A DNA stretch of 8,732 nt from Methanoregulaceae archaeon. GTDB taxonomy: Archaea; Halobacteriota; Methanomicrobia; Methanomicrobiales; Methanospirillaceae. A model generated the notes under the pieces. That model saw only the letters and a list, made by a program, of their open reading frames with translations, ran no database searches and had not been told where the DNA came from. Where the stretch lies: the NCBI GenBank assembly GCA_028679275.1, contig JAJRBV010000128.1, forward strand, positions 1 through 8,732, read 5' to 3'. Shown piece by piece: positions 1 to 5,653 of the stretch. Position 1 is the first letter of the stretch. Every line of letters begins with the position of its first letter. Position numbers and translations under genes: made by a program.

Positions 1-8
1 AGGGAGGG

Positions 9-1334
9 TCAGGCAACCCCCGTCCTTTCCACCAGGTCAGCGGCTGCGGCAGATGCTTGGCGGAGGACCTCGTCTTCTCCAGGGATGTACCGGTCCCGCA
101 TCAACACCCTCCCCTGGCAGATCACCGTTGTGACTGCAGATCCGTTGCACGAATACACGGCGTTTGAGCTGATACTGTGCAGCGGGGTGTTGCATACGAT
201 ATCCCTGTCGAGAAGAATGATATCGGCAGGGTGGCCGGGCGCGAGGATTCCGGTTCCAGTCCCGAGCGCTTCTGCCCCGCCCCTTGTCGCCGCAGAGAGC
301 ATCGCGGAGGCAGGAAGGAGGGTCGGGGAGTTCCAATAAAATTTCTGGAGGAGGGCACCCGTCTTCATCTCCTCGAACATGTCGAGGTTGTTATTGGATG
401 AACAACCGTCAGTCCCGAGTGATACATTGACACCTGCCTCTGTGAGCCAGTGGTAGGGCATAGCCCGGTTTACAGCAAGTTTCATGTTACTTGCAGGATT
501 GTAAGCGACTGAGACCCCCCGTTTTCCCAGGAGTTCGCACTCCCCCTTGTCAAGCCAGCAGCAGTGGGCGGCAACCGTCCGGGAGGTGAGGATGCCGCAC
601 CGGTCGAGAATCTGCGGGGGTCGCAGCCCGAATGCCTTCACGGAATCGGTCACTTCCTGTTCAGTCTCCGAGAGATGGATATGGATCCCTATCCCCTCCT
701 CCCTGCTGTATCCTGCGAGCCACGAAAGACCTTCCTCCGAAACCGTGTAGATTGCATGGGGCCCTGCTGCTGCCGTAATTCTTGGATTATCCAGGGCCTT
801 GATATGCGTGACAAACCGTTCGGTCGCCCGGATCTCATGTTCGCGTTTCTCTTCGCTGCCAAGGTCGATGAAACCGTACGCGAGGACAGCACGGACTCCG
901 GCTGCATCCACTGCCCGGGCTGCCTCCTCCATGAAAAAGTACATATCCTGGAATGTGGTAGTGCCGCTCCTGATCATCTCAAGGCAGGCAAGCCGGGTGC
1001 CCCAGTAGACATCTTTCCCGGTCAGGCGGGCTTCAAGTGGCCAGATCTTTTCGGAGAGCCATTGCTGCAGGGGCATGTCATCGGCAAATCCCCGGAGCAG
1101 GGTCATTGCCGCATGGGTATGGGTATTGACAAGGCCGGGGAGGGCTACCGAGCGGGTTCCATCGATGAGGTAGTCCGCTTTTGCCCTGAATTTCCGGCCG
1201 GCATCCGGTCCGGCAGCACCGATAATGCCTTCTTCGCTGACGAAGATATCGATCAGTCCCTCCCCGGTAAGTGCTCCTTCAATCAGGAGGGATCCCGGCT
1301 TTTCAGGGAACTCCTGGGATCGGGCCGGGATCAT
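9..1334 (-). CDS. dadD: 5'-deoxyadenosine / MTA / SAH deaminase (DadD/MtaD-type amidohydrolase)
   Basis: This is a metal-dependent amidohydrolase of the MtaD/DadD family, expected to deaminate the 6-amino group of 5'-deoxyadenosine, methylthioadenosine or S-adenosylhomocysteine in the cytoplasm. In the 441-residue product the TIM-barrel metal motif THTH sits at 71-74 (H72, H74), followed by H193 (GPHAIY), H220 and E223 (HLSET), H257 (AAHCCW) and D309 (LGTDG), so the full set of metal and catalytic residues is present. The length fits the family. I chose the ATG at 1334 because it forms an ATGA overlap with the stop of the upstream phosphorylase gene; a longer ORF starts at 1397 but its extra 21 residues overlap that gene and look non-coding. 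The gene is second in a minus-strand operon and ends 8 bases from the window edge. The family is known to be promiscuous, so which substrate dominates cannot be read from sequence. Confidence 0.9.
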   Translation of the reverse strand: MIPARSQEFPEKPGSLLIEGALTGEGLIDIFVSEEGIIGAAGPDAGRKFRAKADYLIDGTRSVALPGLVNTHTHAAMTLLRGFADDMPLQQWLSEKIWPLEARLTGKDVYWGTRLACLEMIRSGTTTFQDMYFFMEEAARAVDAAGVRAVLAYGFIDLGSEEKREHEIRATERFVTHIKALDNPRITAAAGPHAIYTVSEEGLSWLAGYSREEGIGIHIHLSETEQEVTDSVKAFGLRPPQILDRCGILTSRTVAAHCCWLDKGECELLGKRGVSVAYNPASNMKLAVNRAMPYHWLTEAGVNVSLGTDGCSSNNNLDMFEEMKTGALLQKFYWNSPTLLPASAMLSAATRGGAEALGTGTGILAPGHPADIILLDRDIVCNTPLHSISSNAVYSCNGSAVTTVICQGRVLMRDRYIPGEDEVLRQASAAAADLVERTGVA

Positions 1335-2002
1335 GCCAGGCCCCCGATGATCCGTTCCACCATCGCACCGGTCCGGTCCTTGTTCTCTTCGGCACATTTC
1401 AGGATGTGCTCGTAGGTCAGGACTTCATCGGAAAGCCCGTTTGCATAGTTATCAACGGTGCAGAGCGCCGCAATCTCCATGCCAAGTTCCCTTGCAAGGG
1501 TGGCTTCCGATGCAATGGTCATGCCGACAATGTCAGCACCGGCTGCAAGGAGGCGGACCTCTGCCTTCGTCTCGATTCGCGGTCCCGGGGTCTGTACATA
1601 GACTCCTCCGCATCGTGCTTCGGGGATAACCGCTGCCAGCTGCCTTGAAAACCCGGCTGAGAATCCCGGGTGCACGTGCCGGATCGCATTATCATGGATG
1701 GATGGGATGGAGGTCATGCTGATGTAATCCGAGGGGATGACGATTGATCCCGGGGGGATCTCTCCCTTCAGGGACCCTGCCGACCCGATGGTAACCAGCC
1801 GGGTGACCCCGCAGAGTGCAAGCGAGGCAAGGTGGGACCGGAAATTGATTCGGTGCGGGGGACGGTTTTGCTGGTGCCGCAGTAGAAGTGCACATCGCCC
1901 GCAGAGCAATTCAGAATTTCCAAACGGGGTGTGGATCACCCTTCTCTCAAGGTCCGGCAGCCTGGTGAAAAGAAGGCTTGTCCCCCCAATAATTCCTAGC
2001 AT
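1331..2002 (-). CDS. S-methyl-5'-thioinosine / thioadenosine phosphorylase (PNP/MTAP family)
   Basis: A 223-residue nucleoside phosphorylase of the PNP/MTAP family 2, which cleaves a 5'-modified nucleoside with phosphate to a base and a ribose-1-phosphate. Visible motifs are the N-terminal IGGTSL loop (5-10), RHQ and INFRSHLASL (42-61, phosphate and ribose region), GSAGSL (73-78), QTPGPRIETKAEV (137-149), VGMTIASEATLARE (159-172) and VDNYANG (183-189). GPR-[IL]-ET and Asn185, where human MTAP has Asp in its TDYDCW motif, point to a 6-oxopurine substrate such as methylthioinosine rather than an adenine nucleoside. This is a motif comparison by eye. It is first in a two-gene minus-strand operon with a deaminase that would make exactly that substrate, and the start is supported by an AGGTGA ribosome binding site at 2009-2014. 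Annotation pipelines would probably call it MTAP. Confidence 0.87.
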   Translation of the reverse strand: MLGIIGGTSLLFTRLPDLERRVIHTPFGNSELLCGRCALLLRHQQNRPPHRINFRSHLASLALCGVTRLVTIGSAGSLKGEIPPGSIVIPSDYISMTSIPSIHDNAIRHVHPGFSAGFSRQLAAVIPEARCGGVYVQTPGPRIETKAEVRLLAAGADIVGMTIASEATLARELGMEIAALCTVDNYANGLSDEVLTYEHILKCAEENKDRTGAMVERIIGGLA

Positions 2003-2008
2003 GGCGTC

Positions 2009-2014
2009 TCACCT
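2009..2014 (-). promoter_or_regulatory. Shine-Dalgarno site of the phosphorylase gene
   Basis: AGGTGA on the minus strand, six bases before the ATG at 2002, matches the archaeal 16S anti-SD consensus GGAGGTGA. It fixes the phosphorylase start. The gap to the divergent gene at 2037 is only 34 bp, so promoter elements for at least one direction must lie inside the neighbouring reading frame. An AT-richer patch at about 2043-2055 could be the TATA element for this strand, but this is weak. Confidence 0.7.
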
Positions 2015-2036
2015 GTCTTCATTATAGTGAGCACTC

Positions 2037-3260
2037 ATGCGTGATGTATCATTTTCGGTCCTGTCCATCCCTGATCCACTGCAACCATCCCGGAAGGTGT
2101 ATCAGCCGCCCCCTCCAGATCTTCTTTGCATGGGCAGGTTTGCCACGGTTGATGACGATACGGTCAGGAGCGGTGAGTGCACGGACATCTATTTTGTCAG
2201 GACCGAAGAGGTTCTCCGCAGGTCTGAGAGGAACCCGGTAGTCGCCATGGAGGTGACGGCATCTGACCTCCCCCTTGGATGGGCGGTATTCTGCGGGCTC
2301 GATGATGTCCTTTCCCTCCTCGAAGGGATCCCGCTCACCGTTGATGCAATGGACGAGGGGACGATCTTTTTTCCCGGGGAGCCTGTCCTCAGGATCGAAG
2401 GACATTACCTGGATTATGCCCGTTTCGAGACGGCGGTACTTGGACTCCTCTGCCACGCATCGGGAATTGCAACCGCCGCAGCCTCCATCAGGTGCATCTC
2501 GGGGGGGAAGAAGATCTATTCGTTCGGGTCCCGGAGACAGCATCCGGCCATCGCCACGATGGTTGAGCGCGCAGCCTGGATTGGAGGAGCTGACGGGGTC
2601 TCCAACACGGCAGCCCCCCCCGAAGTCCCGCTTGTCGGCACCATGCCCCATTCCTTTGTGATGTGTTACCCATCTCCGGAGGAGGCATTCGCGGCCTTTG
2701 ATAAATATGCAGGACCGGATATCCCCCGGATCTTTCTCTGCGATACATTCTGTGACGAGAAGAGGGAGTCCCTGGCCGGTGCGCGCTCCGGGGCGCAGGG
2801 TGTGCGGCTGGATACCCCGAGATCACGGAGGGGGAACATGCGTGCGATCCTCGAGGAGGTCAGGTGGGAGCTGGACACCGCGGGATACCGCGATGTCCAG
2901 ATTGTCCTGTCAGGGGGGGTTACCCGGGCTGATATTATCGCCTACCGTGATATCGTGGACACGTTCGGGGTTGGGGGTGCGATTGCCAATGCCCCTGTGG
3001 TGGATTTTGCGATGGATATCGTCTCAATAGAAGGAATTTCCTGTGCCAAGCGGGGTAAGAAGAGCGGGACCAAGCAGGTATGGGAATTGCAGGAAGGCAG
3101 GCACATCCTCCTCCCGTCAGGGCAGCCCGGGCCTGAAAAAGGAATTCCGCTGATATCAGGGTATATCAGTGATGGCATGATTCAAAAGCGCCCCTCGCTC
3201 TCCGAGGCCAGGGGACGGCTCCTCCGGTCCCTTTCACAGCTGGAAGGGAGGTCCGGGTGA
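2037..3260 (+). CDS. pncB: nicotinate phosphoribosyltransferase (archaeal type)
   Basis: Makes nicotinate mononucleotide from nicotinate and PRPP in the NAD salvage pathway. The archaeal nicotinate phosphoribosyltransferase signature is clear over the 407-residue frame: ECTDIYFVRTEEVL (47-60), the SFGSRRQHPAIA loop (162-173), GTMPHS (201-206), IFLCDTF (232-238), VRLDTPRSRRGN (256-267), LSGG (291-294) and the phosphate-binding FGVGGAIANAP (310-320). The ATG at 2037 gives about 31 residues, rich in proline, before the point where archaeal homologues usually begin. The ATG at 2130 (MGRFATVDDDTVRSGECTD) would match the family's usual N terminus, but neither start has a strong ribosome binding site. 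The gene is transcribed alone, divergent from the salvage operon; its stop is followed by about 80 bp and then tRNA-Ala. Function is sure, start is not. Confidence 0.9.
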   Translation: MRDVSFSVLSIPDPLQPSRKVYQPPPPDLLCMGRFATVDDDTVRSGECTDIYFVRTEEVLRRSERNPVVAMEVTASDLPLGWAVFCGLDDVLSLLEGIPLTVDAMDEGTIFFPGEPVLRIEGHYLDYARFETAVLGLLCHASGIATAAASIRCISGGKKIYSFGSRRQHPAIATMVERAAWIGGADGVSNTAAPPEVPLVGTMPHSFVMCYPSPEEAFAAFDKYAGPDIPRIFLCDTFCDEKRESLAGARSGAQGVRLDTPRSRRGNMRAILEEVRWELDTAGYRDVQIVLSGGVTRADIIAYRDIVDTFGVGGAIANAPVVDFAMDIVSIEGISCAKRGKKSGTKQVWELQEGRHILLPSGQPGPEKGIPLISGYISDGMIQKRPSLSEARGRLLRSLSQLEGRSG

Positions 3261-3306
3261 TCCATTATACGGAGATCCCTGTGGCTGTCATGCTCCCCAT
3301 AAATAA

Positions 3307-3315
3307 TTCTTTTAA
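3307..3315 (+). promoter_or_regulatory. TATA-like box for tRNA-Ala
   Basis: TTCTTTTAA is the AT-rich element about 31 bases before the first base of the tRNA. With usual archaeal TATA-to-start spacing it predicts initiation a few bases upstream of 3342, near the purine-rich AGGAG at 3336-3340. The surrounding AT-rich patch begins at about 3299. Confidence 0.5.
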
Positions 3316-3341
3316 CCAATAGTGACCAACTTACTAGGAGC

Positions 3342-3413
3342 GGGCCGATAGATCAGAGGAAGATCGCTTCCTTGGCATGGAAGAGGCCGCGGGTTCAATT
3401 CCCGCTCGGTCCA
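3342..3413 (+). tRNA. tRNA-Ala (GGC)
   Basis: A complete cloverleaf can be drawn by hand. The acceptor stem GGGCCGA (3342-3348) pairs with TCGGTCC (3406-3412), with discriminator A73 at 3413. The D stem is GATC/GATC (3351-3354, 3362-3365). The anticodon stem is CTTCC/GGAAG with loop TTGGCAT (3372-3378), giving anticodon GGC at 3374-3376. The T arm is GCGGG-TTCAATT-CCCGC (3389-3405). G3 (3344) pairs with U70 (3410), the wobble pair that alanyl-tRNA synthetase recognises, which confirms the identity independently of the anticodon. CCA is not encoded and no intron is present. Confidence 0.97.
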
Positions 3414-3417
3414 TCTG

Positions 3418-3432
3418 CTTTGTTCTGGTTTT
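3418..3432 (+). terminator. T-rich tract after tRNA-Ala
   Basis: A T-rich stretch (CTTTGTTCTGGTTTT) begins five bases after the tRNA 3' end. Archaeal RNA polymerase commonly terminates in such tracts without a hairpin. No stem-loop was seen here. Confidence 0.35.
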
Positions 3433-3462
3433 GGTGCATCCGGACCAAATTTCAAATCGGAG

Positions 3463-3470
3463 CTATTTTA
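3463..3470 (+). promoter_or_regulatory. TATA-like box for the DUF47 gene
   Basis: CTATTTTA is centred about 34 bases before the GTG at 3501. Normal archaeal spacing puts the transcription start near 3493-3496, leaving a leader of only a few bases. This fits the absence of a Shine-Dalgarno sequence before the GTG and suggests (nearly) leaderless initiation. Confidence 0.5.
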
Positions 3471-3500
3471 CCTTCGTGAAATAATGTAGCATCGATCAAC

Positions 3501-4130
3501 GTGGGCCTCAAGGAATGGATAATTCCCCAGGATGATGTCTTTTTTGACCATTTTGACCGCCTCTCCGCAGTGCTGGTGCTCGCGTCCTACCGCCTTGTGG
3601 ATCTGACCGATAATTTTGGTGAGCTGAAGAGCTATGCCCAGCAGATTAAGCAACTCGAACATGAGGGCGACAAAATCACCCACGAGATTTACGAGCAGCT
3701 GAACATCAGTTTCATCACACCGCTCCAGCCCGATGAGATCTCACACCTTGCCTCATCACTGGACGACGTGCTCGATTACATCGATTCGACGACAAGAAAG
3801 ATGGACTATTACGAGATTCCGGAGGTCGACGCGTACATGCGGGAGCTGATACGGCTGATCCAGCTCTCGGTGATTGAGATCGAACAGGCGGTCAAATGCA
3901 TCCGGTCGATCAAGGACCCGATGCAGATCGAGAAGCGCTGTATTGAGGTGAACCGACTCGAGAACGTTGCCGATGAGGTCCTTGCCCATGCAATAAAGGA
4001 CCTCTTCAAGACAAAAGGTGCGGTGGACATCATCAAGTACAAGGATATTTACGAATACCTTGAGATTGCGACTGACAAGTGCGAGGACGTGGCCAATATC
4101 CTCTCCGATCTCGCGATCCGGCATTCCTGA
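3501..4130 (+). CDS. DUF47 / PhoU-like phosphate transport regulator
   Basis: A 209-residue all-helical protein of the DUF47 family (TIGR00153, Pit accessory protein), related to PhoU. The two repeated metal-binding helices expected of PhoU-like proteins are visible: QLEHEGDKITHEIYEQL (51-67) and VNRLENVADEVL (150-161), with further acidic helices LDDVLDYIDSTTRKM (87-101) and YEYLEIATDKCEDVANIL (184-201). No signal peptide or membrane segment is present, so it acts in the cytoplasm, probably on the inner face of the permease encoded 84 bp downstream. The start is a GTG; an in-frame stop at 3477-3479 limits the upstream extension and no ATG lies between. No Shine-Dalgarno sequence precedes it. 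The DUF47-PiT pair recurs in many prokaryotes, and the accessory protein is thought to modulate phosphate uptake by the low-affinity transporter. The exact mechanism is not evident from sequence. Confidence 0.92.
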   Translation: MGLKEWIIPQDDVFFDHFDRLSAVLVLASYRLVDLTDNFGELKSYAQQIKQLEHEGDKITHEIYEQLNISFITPLQPDEISHLASSLDDVLDYIDSTTRKMDYYEIPEVDAYMRELIRLIQLSVIEIEQAVKCIRSIKDPMQIEKRCIEVNRLENVADEVLAHAIKDLFKTKGAVDIIKYKDIYEYLEIATDKCEDVANILSDLAIRHS

Positions 4131-4205
4131 TCTGATGGATTCTGCAAGGAAAAACCCCGGGAGGAGCGGGAGAGGTGGTTCTCATCGAAACGGTGCAGGG
4201 GTCGT

Positions 4206-4210
4206 GGTGA
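4206..4210 (+). promoter_or_regulatory. Shine-Dalgarno site of the PiT gene
   Basis: GGTGA four bases before the ATG at 4215 matches the archaeal anti-SD. It supports this start over the out-of-frame ATG at 4210 and contrasts with the SD-less first gene of the pair. This is what one expects of an internal gene in a polycistronic transcript. Confidence 0.7.
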
Positions 4211-4214
4211 TGCC

Positions 4215-5249
4215 ATGCTAGTCCCGACGCCGGACATCATCGCTTTTATCATCCTTATTGCGCTCGCATTCGATTTCACGAACGGGTTTCATGACTCCGC
4301 AAACTCGATTTCCACGGTTATCTCCACAAAAGTTCTCTCACCCCAGAGGGCAGTGGTATTTGCTGCATTCTTCAACTTCATCGCAGCTTTTTTCTTTGGA
4401 GTCGCAGTCGCGAGCACCATCAGCAAGATCATCAACCTCAATTACGTTGACACCGTGATTGTCCCCTATATCATCCTCGCTGCCCTCATGGGAGCAATCG
4501 GCTGGAACCTGATCACCTGGTATTCCGGCCTCCCCACTTCCTCTTCACATGCCCTGATCGGTGCGCTTGCCGGAGCAGGAATATCGGCAGGGGGGATTGC
4601 AGCAATAAAACTCGGAACAATCGACACCGTTGTCCTCTTCATGGTCCTCTCCCCGATAATCGGGTTTATCATTGCATTCTTTTTCATGGCGTGCGTGCTC
4701 TGGATCTCGAAAGGTGCCCAGCGCATGGTGGCTGAACGGCATTTCCGTCGATTGCAGCTCTTCTCTGCAGCAGCCTACAGTTTCAGCCATGGTACGAATG
4801 ACGCCCAGAAAACCATGGGTATCATCACACCCCTCCTTTTCAGTATCGGGTATTATGGCGCTTCAGTTGATCCGGCCAACCTCCCTGTCCCGATGTGGGT
4901 CATCCTGGCAGCCCATGCGGCGATCGCTTTGGGCACACTCTCGGGAGGATGGCGGATCGTGAAGACGATGGGGTACCGTATCACCCGGCTCAGGCCCGTA
5001 GACGGATTTGCCGCTGAAACATCCGGAGCTGCGACCATCATCGGAGCTTCGATTGTGGGTATACCGGTCAGCACCACACACGTCATCTCCTCATCGATCA
5101 TGGGAGTAGGGGCAACCCAGGGTACCGGCCATGTAAGGTGGAGCGTGGCTCGCCGCATCATGTGGGCATGGATCCTCACCATACCGGTGAGCGGGATCAT
5201 GGGGTATGCCTTTTTTTCGGGGATCTTCTTCCTGGTTAATCTTGTCTGA
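4215..5249 (+). CDS. pit: inorganic phosphate transporter, PiT family
   Basis: A 344-residue integral membrane permease of the PiT (PF01384) family, which imports phosphate or metal-phosphate driven by a cation gradient. Both halves of the internally duplicated fold carry the signature loops: GFHDSANS (24-31) in the N-terminal half and SHGTNDAQKTMG (191-202) in the C-terminal half, with the paired re-entrant motifs GLPTSSSHALIG (105-116) and GIPVSTTHVISS (282-293). About ten hydrophobic segments are visible, for example 7-20, 45-68, 82-100, 138-162, 225-243, 273-290 and 316-342. The length is at the short end for the family and there is no large cytoplasmic domain between the halves. It follows the DUF47 gene by 84 bp on the same strand, and a T-rich terminator follows at about 5309. 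Phosphate versus sulfate specificity cannot be read directly, but the DUF47 partner favours phosphate. Confidence 0.94.
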   Translation: MLVPTPDIIAFIILIALAFDFTNGFHDSANSISTVISTKVLSPQRAVVFAAFFNFIAAFFFGVAVASTISKIINLNYVDTVIVPYIILAALMGAIGWNLITWYSGLPTSSSHALIGALAGAGISAGGIAAIKLGTIDTVVLFMVLSPIIGFIIAFFFMACVLWISKGAQRMVAERHFRRLQLFSAAAYSFSHGTNDAQKTMGIITPLLFSIGYYGASVDPANLPVPMWVILAAHAAIALGTLSGGWRIVKTMGYRITRLRPVDGFAAETSGAATIIGASIVGIPVSTTHVISSSIMGVGATQGTGHVRWSVARRIMWAWILTIPVSGIMGYAFFSGIFFLVNLV

Positions 5250-5308
5250 CATTCCGGTGAAGAGGCCCGGGGTCCGAAGCGTCATTCAGGCAATAACGGG
5301 AGGAGATA

Positions 5309-5327
5309 TTTTTTTGACGTTTTATTT
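5309..5327 (+). terminator. T-rich terminator after PiT
   Basis: Seven T's at 5309-5315 followed by TTTT and ATTT at 5319-5327 lie 60 bases after the PiT stop. This is a typical archaeal oligo-T termination signal. No strong hairpin precedes it, though GGCCCGGGGTCC (5265-5276) could fold weakly. Confidence 0.55.
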
Positions 5328-5365
5328 CCCGCGGCAGCCAGCAGGGAGTTTTCATGATTCATAAC

Positions 5366-5410
5366 AAAAAAACGGAGTGAAATAGGGGTATAGTGGCATT
5401 TCAGCCACTA
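5366..5410 (-). terminator. Hairpin plus T7 tract, minus strand
   Basis: On the minus strand a perfect 7-bp stem TAGTGGC/GCCACTA (5404-5410 and 5391-5397) with a 6-nt loop is followed, after 18 bases, by seven T's (5366-5372). The gap between stem and T-tract is longer than in a bacterial intrinsic terminator, but the T7 run alone suffices in archaea. The hairpin overlaps the stop codon of the candidate small ORF. Confidence 0.5.
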
Positions 5411-5545
5411 AGTTTTCCACCGGTTTAGATCACTATCTCGATTAAGACGCTCCTTTGGGCTGCGCTTTCGGCTTACCCCCCGCTGTGGCGTCCCCCGATT
5501 ATGCAATAGCTCGGAGATATGGACCAGATTCTGTTTTGCATCCAT
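5408..5545 (-). CDS. possible 45-aa basic small protein or structured RNA, unrecognised
   Basis: A complete 45-codon frame, ATG at 5545 to TAG at 5408, lies inside the intergenic island. The product begins MDAKQNLVHISELLHNRG and is very hydrophilic and rich in Arg and Lys (RKRSPKERLNRD at 26-37), with no cysteines and no membrane segment. I do not recognise a family. A TATA-like ATATAAAAA (5562-5570) lies 17-25 bases before the ATG, slightly too close for a leaderless start, and no Shine-Dalgarno sequence is present. A hairpin overlapping the stop and a T7 tract follow. Codon choice is mixed and unlike the neighbours (AAT, CTA, AGT and CGA all occur). The same DNA can fold into several stems (see findings), so a small non-coding RNA running from about 5541 to 5366 is an equal alternative, as is a decayed mobile-element remnant. 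Confidence 0.3.
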   Translation of the reverse strand: MDAKQNLVHISELLHNRGTPQRGVSRKRSPKERLNRDSDLNRWKT

Positions 5546-5594
5546 ACGAATGTTCAGTGACTTTTTATATCGATTTCAAAACTGGATGCATAAC
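5533..5594. repeat. 12-bp inverted repeat around a bidirectional TATA box
   Basis: GTTTTGCATCCA (5533-5544) and TGGATGCATAAC (5583-5594) are inverted copies matching at 11 of 12 positions, with TGCATCCA/TGGATGCA perfect. Their midpoint (about 5563) nearly coincides with the TATA-like stretch at 5562-5570. The arms fall where transcription in either direction would begin. A symmetric operator, a stem-loop or element ends are all possible. Confidence 0.6.
5562..5570. promoter_or_regulatory. TATA-like box readable in both directions
   Basis: TTTTTATAT on the plus strand, ATATAAAAA on the minus strand. It is the best TATA match in the intergenic island. Initiation about 26 bases away would fall near 5592 on the plus strand or 5540 on the minus strand. 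Only the minus side has a plausible transcript (candidate ORF or RNA ending in T7); the plus side would run antisense into the endonuclease III gene. Confidence 0.45.
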
Positions 5595-5607
5595 ACATTT
5601 TCAGTCG

Positions 5608-5638
5608 TAATTTGATTTTGGATTTGGAAGTCAAATTA
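5608..5638. repeat. Perfect 8-bp inverted repeat after nth
   Basis: TAATTTGA (5608-5615) and TCAAATTA (5631-5638) are exact inverted copies around a 15-base centre. They lie 16 bases past the endonuclease III stop codon. On the minus strand this could act as a 3' hairpin of that mRNA; T-rich sequence lies on both sides. A protein-binding site is the alternative. Confidence 0.5.
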
Positions 5639-5653
5639 ATACATACAAAACTA

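Larger units (their letters stand above)
5250..5653. other. Long intergenic region with no standard gene
   Basis: About 400 bp between the stop of PiT (plus) and the stop of endonuclease III (minus). No long ORF with family resemblance was found on either strand. Two genes converge here, yet the region carries its own TATA-like box, inverted repeats and a hairpin plus T-tract, which suggests at least one independent transcription unit. The right half (about 5550-5660) is strongly AT-rich compared with the flanking genes. The individual elements are listed separately. Confidence 0.7.

Noticed and set aside
564..1415. 283-residue plus-strand open frame opposite the deaminase
   Set aside because: It lies antisense to a gene with full amidohydrolase motifs, spans the deaminase/phosphorylase junction and shows no recognisable domain. 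It is a shadow of GC-biased codons.
2049..2651. 200-residue minus-strand frame opposite nicotinate phosphoribosyltransferase
   Set aside because: Antisense to conserved motifs of the real gene, low-complexity in composition and with no domain resemblance.
5300..5380. Tiny frames behind purine-rich stretches (TTG near 5314, ATG at 5353)
   Set aside because: Each ends within about 8-16 codons. The GGGAGG and GGGAG sequences look fortuitous and the T-tract there is better read as the PiT terminator.
5411..5613. Plus-strand frame of about 65 codons without a start (R/F-rich) across the island
   Set aside because: No initiation codon near its beginning and no family resemblance. I considered a transposase remnant but could not support it by any motif.
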